A stretch of 52,087 bases of DNA from JAGNXB01 sp964471595 (GTDB lineage: Bacteria > Bacteroidota > Bacteroidia > Chitinophagales > Saprospiraceae), in NCBI GenBank assembly GCA_964471595.1, contig CAYYGN010000022.1, positions 1 to 52,087 on the forward strand. Direction: 5' to 3'. How positions within the stretch are numbered: the first letter of the stretch is position 1; the number at the start of each line of letters is the position of its first letter. This document shows, in pieces, positions 41,624 to 50,919 of the stretch. The position numbers and the translations under genes are program-made. A model generated the notes under the pieces. That model made no database searches, was not told where the DNA came from, and worked only from the letters and a program-made list of their open reading frames with translations.

Positions 41624-43021
41624 TCAGCGGATGCGGTTGCGGTAGTCGAGCTTGAGCAGAATGCCCAACAAAAGGGTAAAGAAGAGCATGGACGAACCGC
41701 CGTAGCTGATGAAAGGCAACGGTATCCCGATGACGGGCGTCAGGCCGACCGTCATGCCTATGTTGATGGCAAAGTGGATCAGGAAAATCCCGGCCAGTCC
41801 GTAGGCGTAATAGCGGCTGAAGTCACTGCGCTGCCTTTCGCCGATCTGTAGGATCCGCAGGATGAGCAGGGTGAAAAGGACAATGACGCCTATGGCGCCG
41901 AAAAATCCCTGCTCTTCCCCGATGGCACAAAAAATGAAGTCGGTGGTCTGCTCGGGTACATAGTTCAACTTGGTGATATTGCCTTGTAAATAACCTTTGC
42001 CTTCCAGTCCGCCCGAAGCGATGGCCAAACGGGATTGGAGCACGTTGTAAAGAGGGCCGCGCGGATCGCAATCGCCCGGATGCAGCCACACATTGATCCG
42101 CTCCTGCTGGTGGGGTTGCAGGATGTGGTGGAATACGGCAAATGAAGACCAGGCCAGACCGGATGCCAATCCCATAAGAACAAGGAGAAAGGATACGAGT
42201 TGGCGGGCCCTGGCCTGCCAGGTGATAATGGCAAAAAGCAGGAAGAAAGCCCCGTAAAGTCCGGCCAGCGGACCGGCGAACCCCTCGCGAAAGGCGACGA
42301 CGGCCAGGACAAGCAATAGCGCGAGCGCAACCCCCCAGATGCCTTTCCTTTCAAAACGGAGCATCAAAACCGCCAGTCCGACGAAGAGGATGGCAAACAA
42401 CACCCAGGTCAGGGGAAAGACGAGAGGCAGCAACAGAGCGAGTCCTGCCAACAGGAGGAGGAGCAAATAACTGCCCGAAAGTCCGGCGCGATACATGGGA
42501 AACAGGAGGGCGGCAAATACCAGTGCGCTTCCGGTGTCCGGCTGGAGCAAAATGAGCAGAACCGGCAAACCGACAATCCCTCCGGCGATGGTCAGGGAAC
42601 GTGTCTGGCTCAGGTCGGTCCGGAAATGGGTCAGAAAGGAGGACGTCAGCAACAAGGTGGCGAGCTTGGCCAATTCGGCCGGCTGGAAGGAAAAAGCGCC
42701 GAACTGGAACCAGGCCCGTGCCCCTTTGATTTCGGAGCCGAAGAGCAAAACCAGTACGAGCGCCGCCATGGACACCACATAGATGGGCAGGGCGAGCGAT
42801 TTCCAGAATTCCGCTGAGATGGTGAGCACGAAAAGCAGAGCCACGAGCGAAATCCCGGCCCAAATCGCTTGCCGGCTCATGGGGGTTTTGCCGTCGAAGA
42901 GGTCGAACTCCTGCCCCGGCACGTGACTCGTGGAATACACCATCAGGAGGCCGATCACCAGCAGGTTGAGATACAGCACGGTGAGCAGTCCGTCAAACCT
43001 TCGCCGCTTGGATTCGATCAT
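41624..43021 (-). CDS. rodA: Peptidoglycan glycosyltransferase RodA
   Basis: Protein of 465 residues from the ATG at 43021. Multi-pass SEDS protein: GARAWFQFGAFSFQPAELAKL holds the conserved motif with the catalytic-site region, LLQPDTGSALVF the key Asp, and ITKLNYVPEQTTDFIFCAIGEE and PLPFISYGGSSML the C-terminal signatures. It polymerises glycan strands for cell elongation together with a class B PBP, which is not in this window. It is 7 bp after the SPOR gene on the same strand. At this length it carries an extra hydrophobic stretch in the middle (about 200-280). Confidence 0.93.
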   Translation of the reverse strand: MIESKRRRFDGLLTVLYLNLLVIGLLMVYSTSHVPGQEFDLFDGKTPMSRQAIWAGISLVALLFVLTISAEFWKSLALPIYVVSMAALVLVLLFGSEIKGARAWFQFGAFSFQPAELAKLATLLLTSSFLTHFRTDLSQTRSLTIAGGIVGLPVLLILLQPDTGSALVFAALLFPMYRAGLSGSYLLLLLLAGLALLLPLVFPLTWVLFAILFVGLAVLMLRFERKGIWGVALALLLVLAVVAFREGFAGPLAGLYGAFFLLFAIITWQARARQLVSFLLVLMGLASGLAWSSFAVFHHILQPHQQERINVWLHPGDCDPRGPLYNVLQSRLAIASGGLEGKGYLQGNITKLNYVPEQTTDFIFCAIGEEQGFFGAIGVIVLFTLLILRILQIGERQRSDFSRYYAYGLAGIFLIHFAINIGMTVGLTPVIGIPLPFISYGGSSMLFFTLLLGILLKLDYRNRIR

Positions 43022-43028
43022 GGGCACA

Positions 43029-43439
43029 TCAGTCGGTCAGTTCGCCGAGTTTCACCTTGTCCCGGACCAGATAAGCGCCGGGGTAATCGCGTTTGAGTTG
43101 CCAAAGCACCGCCTCCGCATTGCGCTTGTGGTAATAGGCGCCGACCTGCAATTTGTAAAACGGTTCCGAATACGTCGTATTGAGAGTGAACCATCCGTAA
43201 CGCCGGTTGAAGGCAGAGCGCGCTGCTTCCATCTGCCGCCTGTCGACCGTCGCGGCGATCTGGATCCGCCAGACATCGATCAGCCGGGCGGGGTGCTTGT
43301 TGGCTTCGGCAATGGATTCCCGCCAGCGACGGATAGCGGGCTCCTCCTCGAATACCACGGACTGGGCCGGCACAGACAACGGTGCCAAAAGGATCAGGAG
43401 AATCGCCAATTTCCGAAGGGCCAGCGCACAGAAGGGCAT
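43029..43439 (-). CDS. SPOR-domain protein
   Basis: Protein of 136 residues from the ATG at 43439, with a signal peptide ending SVPAQ. The C-terminal half (WRIQIAATVDRRQMEAARSAF, YKLQVGAYYHKRNAEAVLWQLK) has the repeated beta-alpha-beta of SPOR domains, which bind denuded peptidoglycan at division sites. Position next to rodA fits a wall-related role. Confidence 0.8.
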   Translation of the reverse strand: MPFCALALRKLAILLILLAPLSVPAQSVVFEEEPAIRRWRESIAEANKHPARLIDVWRIQIAATVDRRQMEAARSAFNRRYGWFTLNTTYSEPFYKLQVGAYYHKRNAEAVLWQLKRDYPGAYLVRDKVKLGELTD

Positions 43440-43476
43440 GGGGCAAAGATAGGGCAAAATCACCCGGCCCGATCGC

Positions 43477-45114
43477 TCAGGACAGATACCGGGCCACGAT
43501 GGGCATGCGACGACCCATCCCGAAAGCTTTGGGTGACACCCGCAGTACGGGAGCAGTTTGGTAACGCTTGAATTCATTGGTATTCACCAGGCGCAGGATC
43601 CGGTTGACCCGGGCCTCGTCGAAGCCGGCGGCGATCAGTTCCCGCGGGCCTTTCCGTTCCTCGATATAAAGGCGCAGGACGGGGTCGAGTTCGTCATAGG
43701 GCGGCAGACTGTCGGTGTCCTGTTGGTGATGCCGCAGTTCGGCGGAAGGAGGTTTTTGGATGGAATTTGGCGGAATCAGCAACCCGTCCCGGTTGATGTG
43801 GGCCGCAAGGGCATAGACCTCCGTTTTGTACACGTCCCCAAGGACGGACAATCCGCCGCACAGGTCGCCGTACAGGGTACCGTAACCGACGGCCATTTCG
43901 CTTTTGTTGGTGGTGTTGAGCAGGATCGCGCCAAATTTGTTGGCCCAGGCCATCAGCATCATCCCCCGGAGCCGGGCCTGTATATTTTCTTCGGTCACAT
44001 CGAAGGGACGGTCGCCGAATACGGGCGCCACGGCTTCCAGGATCGCGGCAAAGGGCGATTCGATCGGGACCACCTGGTATGGCATGCCCAGGTTTTGGGC
44101 CAATTGCCGGGCGTCTTCCACCGAATGCGCGCTCGAATACCGCGAAGGCATCAATAACCCGGTGACCGAGTCGGGTCCGAGTGCCCGTACGGCCAGCGCC
44201 GCGGTGACGGCCGAATCGATGCCTCCCGAAAGGCCAAGGACGGCCCGGGACAAGCCCAGCTTCCGGAAATAGTCCCGCAGGCCCAGGACGAGGGCATCGT
44301 GGATGGAGGTGATTTTGTCCAGGTTGCGGGGGCCTTCTCCCGGATTCCGTATGACCTCCCCGAGGTCAAACACGCGGATCTCCTCGCCGAATGAGATCAT
44401 TTCGGCATACACCGTCCCGTCGGGCTTCATCACGGTCGAGCCGCCGTCGAAGATGAGTTCGGTCTGGGCGCCTACATGGTTGACATAGAAAAGCGGCAGG
44501 CCGTAGCGGAGGGCATTGGCGCGGAGCACCTGTCTTCTTTCCGCTGACTGGGCATGGGAAAACGGGGAGGCCGACAGATTGATGATCAGGTCGGGCCTGT
44601 CCTCCATCATTTCGTCGATGGGGCAACGGGTGTACAAGGGGTTTTCATTGCCCACGTTCCAGATATCCTCACAAACGGTGAGGGCGATACGCGTCCCCTT
44701 CCACTCGACCACACGGAAGCCGGAACCCGGTTCGAAATACCGGTATTCGTCAAAGATGTCGTAGGTGGGCAGCAGGGCCTTGTGATGCACGTGCCTGACT
44801 TGACCATCCGCCAGAAAGAGGGCGGCGTTGAAAAGGTCTTTGCCTTCCGGAACGGGGTTGACCACCGGCGCTCCGACAGCGATGGCAATTCCCCGGGAAA
44901 GGGATTTGAGGGTCTCCACGGCGGCCTCGCATCTCCGGATGAAATCGCCAAACTCCAGAAAATCCTGGGGCGGATACCCACAAACCGCCAACTCGGCCAG
45001 ACACACGAGATCGGCTTTCATCCGGATGGCTTCGCGTATGGCCCCTTCCATCCTGGCGAGATTGCCGTCAAAATCCCCGATGTGGTAATTGAGTTGGGCG
45101 AGGGCGATGCGCAT
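43477..45114 (-). CDS. nadE: NAD+ synthase, glutamine-dependent
   Basis: Protein of 545 residues from MRIALAQLNYHIGDFDGN. The N-terminal nitrilase-fold glutaminase has its triad Glu41, Lys112 and Cys148 (ALTVCEDIW). The C-terminal synthetase has LGLSGGIDSAVTAALA (ATP pyrophosphatase loop), GYGTLYGDLCGGLSVLGD and IPPNSIQKPPSAEL. It makes NAD from deamido-NAD using ammonia from glutamine. With nadK it is the second clear NAD enzyme in the window, in a different operon. Confidence 0.96.
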   Translation of the reverse strand: MRIALAQLNYHIGDFDGNLARMEGAIREAIRMKADLVCLAELAVCGYPPQDFLEFGDFIRRCEAAVETLKSLSRGIAIAVGAPVVNPVPEGKDLFNAALFLADGQVRHVHHKALLPTYDIFDEYRYFEPGSGFRVVEWKGTRIALTVCEDIWNVGNENPLYTRCPIDEMMEDRPDLIINLSASPFSHAQSAERRQVLRANALRYGLPLFYVNHVGAQTELIFDGGSTVMKPDGTVYAEMISFGEEIRVFDLGEVIRNPGEGPRNLDKITSIHDALVLGLRDYFRKLGLSRAVLGLSGGIDSAVTAALAVRALGPDSVTGLLMPSRYSSAHSVEDARQLAQNLGMPYQVVPIESPFAAILEAVAPVFGDRPFDVTEENIQARLRGMMLMAWANKFGAILLNTTNKSEMAVGYGTLYGDLCGGLSVLGDVYKTEVYALAAHINRDGLLIPPNSIQKPPSAELRHHQQDTDSLPPYDELDPVLRLYIEERKGPRELIAAGFDEARVNRILRLVNTNEFKRYQTAPVLRVSPKAFGMGRRMPIVARYLS

Positions 45115-45222
45115 GGAGTGAAGATTGCGCTGGCAAAAGTACCACCTTGGACAGGGATGCAGCTTCGGGGGCACAAAATGCAGACAGATGGAGATCCGGG
45201 AGCGGAATTGTCAAAATTAACG

Positions 45223-45280
45223 TATCTTTGCCCCAGCAAACGATAAGAGGAGGGAACCGGAAGGTTCCCTCTTGTTTTTT
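45223..45280 (+). promoter_or_regulatory. rimP leader: promoter box and terminator-like hairpin
   Basis: TATCTTTG at 45223-45230 is an exact -7 match. A 9-bp perfect hairpin follows, GAGGGAACC (45250-45258), GGAA tetraloop, GGTTCCCTC (45263-45271), then TTGTTTTTT (45272-45280), five bases before the rimP ATG. That is the form of an intrinsic terminator filling almost the whole 5' leader of the rimP-nusA-infB operon. Attenuation responsive to NusA, which enhances hairpin pausing and termination, is the inferred purpose. Confidence 0.7.
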
Positions 45281-45284
45281 CATC

Positions 45285-45752
45285 ATGGAGCCTGCCGGGA
45301 TCATACGCCACTGGGTGGAGGAAAAACTAAAGGAACCCGAATTCCGGGCCTATTTCCTTTTGCAGGTCCAGGTCCTCCCCGGCAACAAGGTGGAGATTTT
45401 TCTGGACGGCGACGAAGGCATAGGCCTTGAAGTGTGCCGGACGATCAGCCGGTATGTCGAGGAGCGGCTCGATCTGGAAGGTCTGATCGGTCTTTCCTAC
45501 GGATTGGAGGTCTCTTCGCCCGGCGCCACACGGCCCCTGGAACTGCCGAGACAGTATCCCAAACACGTGGGCCGGACGCTGAGGGTCACCCTGGGGGACG
45601 GAACAGAAAAGGAGGGCCGGCTGGCTTCTGCGGGTCCGGATGGCATCGGCCTGGAGACCACCTCCGGCAGGGGGCGCCAAAAGCAAACCGTCCGGGAGGA
45701 AATCCCTTTTGGGGATATCCGGCAGGCCGTTGTCAAAATCGCATTTAAATAA
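45285..45752 (+). CDS. rimP: Ribosome maturation factor RimP
   Basis: Protein of 155 residues from the ATG at 45285. YVEERLDLEGLIGLSYGLEVSSPGATRPL carries the family signature (YxLEVSSPG-x-RPL), followed by a C-terminal SH3-like domain. It helps assemble the 30S subunit. It is the first gene of the operon with nusA 20 bp behind. Confidence 0.93.
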   Translation: MEPAGIIRHWVEEKLKEPEFRAYFLLQVQVLPGNKVEIFLDGDEGIGLEVCRTISRYVEERLDLEGLIGLSYGLEVSSPGATRPLELPRQYPKHVGRTLRVTLGDGTEKEGRLASAGPDGIGLETTSGRGRQKQTVREEIPFGDIRQAVVKIAFK

Positions 45753-45772
45753 CCGACTGGTAATCGTATATC

Positions 45773-47035
45773 ATGAAACTCGTAGAAAGCTTTTCGGAAT
45801 TCAAGGAAGGGAAAAATATTGACCGTCCTACCATGGTGCGGGTACTCGAAGACGTGTTCCGCACGCTCATCCGCAAGAAATACGGATCCGACGAGAATTT
45901 TGACGTGATCGTCAACACGACCAAAGGGGACCTCGAGCTGTGGAGGGTGCGGGAAATCGTACCCGATGGGGAAGTGACGGACGAGCAAAAGCAGATCTCC
46001 GTCTCCGAAGCCCTCGCCATCGACAGCGACTACGAGGTCGGGGAGGAGTGCTACGAGCAGCTCGAATTGGAGGATTTCGGCCGCCGGGCCATCATGGCGG
46101 CGCGCCAGACGCTGATTTCGCGGATTATGGAACTGGAGAAGGATGAAGTGTACCGGCGTTACAGCGATCGCGTAGGCGACCTGGTGGTCGGCGAAGTCAG
46201 CCAAATCATGAAGCGCGACATCCTGGTGGTCGATGACGCCACCAACCACGAACTCGTACTGCCCCGCACCGAGATGATCCGTGGAGATTTCTTCCGCAAA
46301 GGCGACATGGTCCGGGCCGTGATCAAAAAGGTGGAATTGCACAACAACAACCCGGTCATCATTTTGTCCCGGACCGACAACATGTTCCTCGAAAAACTGA
46401 TGGAGCAGGAAGTGCCCGAGATCGAAGACGGTCTGATTACCATTCGCAACATCGTGCGTCTGCCCGGTGAGCGCGCCAAAGTGGCGGTCGAATCCTACGA
46501 CGACCGCATCGACCCGGTCGGCGCCTGTGTGGGAATGAAAGGTTCGCGGATCCACGGTATCGTCCGTGAACTCCGCAACGAGAACATCGACATCATCAAT
46601 TACACCAACAACACTTCCCTGTACATCCAGCGGGCATTGACCCCGGCCAAGGTCGGCACCATCCAGTTGGACATGGACAAAAAGCGGGCGTCGGTCTATC
46701 TTGATCCCGACCAGGTTTCCCTGGCCATCGGACGGGGGGGCGCCAATATCAAACTGGCCTCCAAGCTGACCGGATTCGAGATTGACGTTTACAGGAACAA
46801 TGTCAATTATGAGGTGGAAGACGTGGATCTCGACGAATTCGCCGATGAATTGGAATCCTGGGTAATTGATGCCCTGAAGGCCATCGGATGCGATACCGCC
46901 CGCAGCGTACTCGCCCTGGATGCCGAGGAGTTGGTCCGCCGGACCGATCTCGAGGAAGAAACCGTGAATGAAGTGCTCCGCATCCTGGCCGCCGAGTTCG
47001 AGGAGGAGAGCGATGAGGCCGGTAATGCTGAATAA
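45773..47035 (+). CDS. nusA: Transcription factor NusA
   Basis: Protein of 420 residues. N-terminal RNA-polymerase-binding domain (1-130), S1 domain (RVGDLVVGEVSQIMKRDILV), KH domains (DPVGACVGMKGSRIHGIVREL and VSLAIGRGGANIKLASKLTG), then an acidic C-terminal part with a helix-hairpin-helix-like end (ALDAEELVRRTDLEEE). It controls pausing, termination and antitermination, and may act on the hairpin in its own operon leader. Confidence 0.97.
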   Translation: MKLVESFSEFKEGKNIDRPTMVRVLEDVFRTLIRKKYGSDENFDVIVNTTKGDLELWRVREIVPDGEVTDEQKQISVSEALAIDSDYEVGEECYEQLELEDFGRRAIMAARQTLISRIMELEKDEVYRRYSDRVGDLVVGEVSQIMKRDILVVDDATNHELVLPRTEMIRGDFFRKGDMVRAVIKKVELHNNNPVIILSRTDNMFLEKLMEQEVPEIEDGLITIRNIVRLPGERAKVAVESYDDRIDPVGACVGMKGSRIHGIVRELRNENIDIINYTNNTSLYIQRALTPAKVGTIQLDMDKKRASVYLDPDQVSLAIGRGGANIKLASKLTGFEIDVYRNNVNYEVEDVDLDEFADELESWVIDALKAIGCDTARSVLALDAEELVRRTDLEEETVNEVLRILAAEFEEESDEAGNAE

Positions 47036-47065
47036 AGCGCCTGGCCGGGGAACGCAAATTCCTTG

Positions 47066-47073
47066 TACCTTTG
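47066..47073 (+). promoter_or_regulatory. Internal promoter box before infB
   Basis: TACCTTTG at 47066-47073 matches the -7 consensus exactly and lies 48 bp before the infB ATG, in the 85-bp gap after nusA. It suggests that infB can also be transcribed separately. Confidence 0.5.
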
Positions 47074-47120
47074 CGCGATGAAATGTCCGGCTCTGCGGAG
47101 ATCCGGACCAAAATGACTAA

Positions 47121-49796
47121 ATGGAGAAACGGCTCGTAAAAGTTGCCAAGGAGTTTAATGTAGGGACCTCTACCGTGGTGGAGCACCTGCTGAAGGCCGG
47201 CTTTGAAGTGGAGAACAAACCCACCGCCAAAATCTCGGACGAAATGTACGAGGAGTTGATGCGGGAGTTCAAGAAATCCATGGATATCAAGGAGCAGGCG
47301 GATCAGTTGGTGTTGGGCCATCGCGGTCCTGCCAAGCCCGAGCCGGTTGCCGAAAAGCCCGCCCCTTCCCGCCCTGCTCCCGTCGCACCCGCAACCCCTC
47401 CCGCCCAGGAAGAATCCGTCCCGGAGGCCGGAGAGGAGGTGTACAGGATCCGGCATGAAGCCAAATTGAAGGTGGTCGGCAAGATCGACATCGACAAGAA
47501 GTCCGCACCCCCGGCCGAGCCGGCTGCCCCTGCGGAGGAACCTGCCGAATCGGCTGCCCCGGAAACCGGGGCTGATCAGCCGGCCGAACCTGCCGCAGCA
47601 GCCGCCCCGGAAGAGTCCGAGGTGATCAAGGCCGAAGCGCAGCAATTGCGCGGCCTCAAGATCATGGGCAAAATCGATACCGACAAATTCGCCAAGCCCA
47701 AGAAAAAGAAAGAGGACACGCCCGCCGGTGCGCCGGTGGCCTCCTCCGATGCCGACCAGAAGAAGAAGCGCAAGCGCAAGACGGTCACCTTCAGCGAGAA
47801 CCGCGGTGCACCCGGGGTTGGCGGCGCCGGGGGTGGCGTGGCACGCGGCAAGCGCCCCAATGAACCCAAAGAGGTCTCCAAAAAAGAGATCGAAGACAAG
47901 ATCAAGGCCACCATGGCCCGGCTGGGCGGCGGCGGCAAGCGCAAGCGCCAGAAAATGCGCCGCGACAAGCGCGACTTCCATCGCGAAAAGGCCGAGTTGG
48001 CCCAGATGGAAGGCATGGACGGAAACCTGCAGGTCACCGAATTCATCTCCGTTTCGGAGTTGGCCGGCCTGCTGGATGTCTCGCCCACCGAAGTCATCAC
48101 CACCTGCTTCAATCTCGGGGTGATCGTGTCCATCAACCAACGCCTAGATGCCGAGATCATCGAATTCGTAGCCAATGAATTCGGCCGTGAGGTGGAATTC
48201 ATCAGCGCGGAGGATCAGCTCATCGACATCGAGGAAGAGGAAGATGATGCCGCAGATCTGACCCCCAGGGCTCCAATCGTGACGGTCATGGGTCACGTAG
48301 ACCACGGTAAAACCTCCCTGCTCGACTATATCCGGAGCGCCAATGTGGTCGCCGGCGAAGCAGGGGGCATCACGCAGCACATCGGCGCGTATGAAGTAAC
48401 CGTCGGACCCGAACAAAAGAAAATCACCTTCCTCGATACGCCTGGTCACGAAGCCTTTACGGCCATGCGGGCCCGGGGCGCCAAAGTCACCGACGTGGCG
48501 GTCATTGTTATTGCGGCCGACGACAACATCATGCCCCAGACCCGGGAGGCCATCAGCCACGCCCAGGCCGCCAATGTACCCCTCGTCTTTGCGATCAACA
48601 AGGTGGACAAGCCGGACGCCAACCCCGAGAAGATCAAAGAGGCCCTGGCCAACATGAACCTCCTGGTGGAGGAATGGGGAGGCAAATACCAAAGCCAGGA
48701 CATCTCGGCCAAACACGGTTTGAATGTGGACAAGCTCCTCGAGAAAATCCTGTTGGAAGCGGAGATCCTTGACCTCAAGGCCAATCCGAACCGTTTGGCC
48801 ACCGGTACTGTCCTGGAAGCCTCGCTCGACAAAGGGCGTGGCTATGTCACCAAAATGCTGGTCCAGAACGGGACCATGCATGTCGGCGACGTCATGGTGG
48901 CTGGTGAGTATTCGGGTCGGGTCAAAGCCATGTTCAATGAACGGGGAAAGAAAGTCACCGAAGCCGGACCCTCCTCACCGGTCGCCGTGTTGGGCCTCAC
49001 CGGGGCGCCACAAGCCGGGGAGATTTTCAAGGTGATGGAAGACGAATCGGATGCCCGCCAGATCGCTGCCAAACGGGCACAGATCTCCCGCGAACAGACC
49101 AACCGGGCCAGCAAACGGATCAGTCTGGACGAGATCGGACGCCGTCTCGCTCTGGGTACCTTCAAGGAGCTCAACCTGATTGTCAAAGGTGATTTCGACG
49201 GATCCATCGAGGCCCTTTCCGATGCCTTGCTCAAATTGTCGGTCGAGACCATCCAGATCAACATCATCCACAAGGCCGTCGGCCAGATTATTGAGTCGGA
49301 TGTCCTGCTCGCCTCGGCTTCCGACGCCATCATTATCGGCTTCCAGGTGCGTCCTTCCCAGGGCGCCCGTAAACTGGCAGAGAAAGAAGGCGTGGAGATC
49401 AAGCTGTATTCCATCATCTACGAAGCCATCGAGGAGATCAAGATGGCCATGGAAGGCATGCTCGAGCCTACCAAGGAAGAAAAGATCCTCGGCCAGCTCG
49501 ACGTCCGGGAAGTGTACAAAATCAGCAAAGTGGGCACGATCGCCGGATGCTATGTCTCGGAAGGTCGCGTTCTGCGCAACAGCCACATCCGCGTCATCCG
49601 GGACGGCATTGTCGTCTTCCCCACCAAGGAGGGGGCGGTCGGCGAACTGGCATCGCTCAAGCGCTTCAAGGAAGACGTCAAGGAGGTGAAAAACGGCATG
49701 GAATGCGGGGTCGCCATCAAGAATTTCAACGACATCAAAGTCGGCGACAACATCGAGGTATACGAGATCATCGAAGTCAAGCAGACCCTCGCCTGA
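47121..49796 (+). CDS. infB: Translation initiation factor IF-2
   Basis: Protein of 891 residues. The N-terminal 280 residues hold an IF2_N domain (KRLVKVAKEFNVGTSTVVEHL) and a long Ala/Pro/Glu-rich linker, then a Lys/Arg-rich stretch (GGGKRKRQKMRRDKRDF). The GTPase core has GHVDHGKTSL (near 391), DTPGHEAFTAMR and NKVDKPDA; the C-terminal domains bind fMet-tRNA. The linker is low in complexity but in frame throughout. Confidence 0.98.
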   Translation: MEKRLVKVAKEFNVGTSTVVEHLLKAGFEVENKPTAKISDEMYEELMREFKKSMDIKEQADQLVLGHRGPAKPEPVAEKPAPSRPAPVAPATPPAQEESVPEAGEEVYRIRHEAKLKVVGKIDIDKKSAPPAEPAAPAEEPAESAAPETGADQPAEPAAAAAPEESEVIKAEAQQLRGLKIMGKIDTDKFAKPKKKKEDTPAGAPVASSDADQKKKRKRKTVTFSENRGAPGVGGAGGGVARGKRPNEPKEVSKKEIEDKIKATMARLGGGGKRKRQKMRRDKRDFHREKAELAQMEGMDGNLQVTEFISVSELAGLLDVSPTEVITTCFNLGVIVSINQRLDAEIIEFVANEFGREVEFISAEDQLIDIEEEEDDAADLTPRAPIVTVMGHVDHGKTSLLDYIRSANVVAGEAGGITQHIGAYEVTVGPEQKKITFLDTPGHEAFTAMRARGAKVTDVAVIVIAADDNIMPQTREAISHAQAANVPLVFAINKVDKPDANPEKIKEALANMNLLVEEWGGKYQSQDISAKHGLNVDKLLEKILLEAEILDLKANPNRLATGTVLEASLDKGRGYVTKMLVQNGTMHVGDVMVAGEYSGRVKAMFNERGKKVTEAGPSSPVAVLGLTGAPQAGEIFKVMEDESDARQIAAKRAQISREQTNRASKRISLDEIGRRLALGTFKELNLIVKGDFDGSIEALSDALLKLSVETIQINIIHKAVGQIIESDVLLASASDAIIIGFQVRPSQGARKLAEKEGVEIKLYSIIYEAIEEIKMAMEGMLEPTKEEKILGQLDVREVYKISKVGTIAGCYVSEGRVLRNSHIRVIRDGIVVFPTKEGAVGELASLKRFKEDVKEVKNGMECGVAIKNFNDIKVGDNIEVYEIIEVKQTLA

Positions 49797-49845
49797 TCCG
49801 CCTGCCCGGGAACTGCGCCGGCATCTGCCGCGTTAGGAGCACATC

Positions 49846-50898
49846 ATGATCGCACCGGCTGCATCTCTGGACATTCGCCAACTCCGCCGGGAGGACCTGG
49901 ATACCTTTTTCCGGGACCAGGGAGAGAAATCCTTTCGGGCCGGCCAGGTGTGGCAGTGGATCTGGCATAAGGGAGCGACGGATTTTGCGGCGATGAGCAA
50001 TCTGCCCCTTCCCCTCCGGGAAAACCTGGCCCGACATTTTCATTTTTGCCCCATCCGGCCGGATATCGAGCAGATCAGTACTGACGGTACCGTCAAAATG
50101 CGCTTTGCCCTGCACGACGGGCACCGCATCGAAGCGGTCCTCATTCCCGTCCCCGAGGAGGAGCGCTATACAGTTTGTGTCTCCTGCCAGGTAGGGTGCA
50201 GCCTGACCTGCTCCTTTTGTGCCACAGGCCAAATGAAGCGCGTGCGCAATCTCGAGGCTGCCGAAATTGTGGATCAGGTGCGTCTGGTCAACGAACGTTG
50301 TCTGGCCACCTATGGTCGTCCGCTGACCAACATCGTCTATATGGGCATGGGCGAGCCTCTATTGGCCTATACACCGGTAATGTCCAGTATCGAGCGATTG
50401 ACGGCCCCGGACGGCATGGGATTCAGCCCCAAGCGCATCACGCTGAGTACCGCCGGCATCGCCAAAATGATCTGCAAGCTGGCGGACGACAATCCCCGGG
50501 TCAATCTCGCGCTTAGCCTGCACGCCGCCGATGACACCAAGCGCAATACGGTCATGCCCATTAATGAGCAGAACAACCTGGCCGTCCTGATGGACGCCCT
50601 GGAGAAGTTTTACCGGGCAACCGGCAACCGGATTACCTACGAGTACATCGCCTTTCAGCAGTTCAATGATCATCCGGAAGACGCCCGTAAGCTGGCGGCG
50701 TTGACCCGGCGGTTTCCTGTGCGGGTGAACATCATTGAATACAATCCTGTCGAAGGGGTGGACATGATCCGTTCGGACGAAAAGCGGCTGGATGCCTTTG
50801 TCGCCGAGCTCAGCCGTTTGGGGGTGACAGTGACGGTACGTCGCAGCAGGGGCAAGGACATTGACGCGGCCTGCGGCCAACTGGCCAACAAGGGCTGA
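49846..50898 (+). CDS. rlmN: 23S rRNA/tRNA adenine-C2 methyltransferase RlmN
   Basis: Protein of 350 residues. Radical-SAM cluster ligands are Cys118, Cys122 and Cys125 (CSLTCSFC); Cys111 is the partner Cys before it, and a Cys near 343 (AACGQL) is the methyl-carrying residue. NIVYMGMGEPL and LSLHAADDTKRNTVMPIN are further signatures. It methylates A2503 of 23S rRNA and A37 of some tRNAs. 49 bp after infB, in the same direction. Confidence 0.96.
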   Translation: MIAPAASLDIRQLRREDLDTFFRDQGEKSFRAGQVWQWIWHKGATDFAAMSNLPLPLRENLARHFHFCPIRPDIEQISTDGTVKMRFALHDGHRIEAVLIPVPEEERYTVCVSCQVGCSLTCSFCATGQMKRVRNLEAAEIVDQVRLVNERCLATYGRPLTNIVYMGMGEPLLAYTPVMSSIERLTAPDGMGFSPKRITLSTAGIAKMICKLADDNPRVNLALSLHAADDTKRNTVMPINEQNNLAVLMDALEKFYRATGNRITYEYIAFQQFNDHPEDARKLAALTRRFPVRVNIIEYNPVEGVDMIRSDEKRLDAFVAELSRLGVTVTVRRSRGKDIDAACGQLANKG

Positions 50899-50919
50899 TC
50901 AGAGCGACAGGGCCTGATC

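Noticed and set aside
45208..45230. TTG at 45208 as the -33 element of the rimP promoter
   Set aside because: Only 12 bases separate it from the TATCTTTG box; Bacteroidota promoters need about 17-23.
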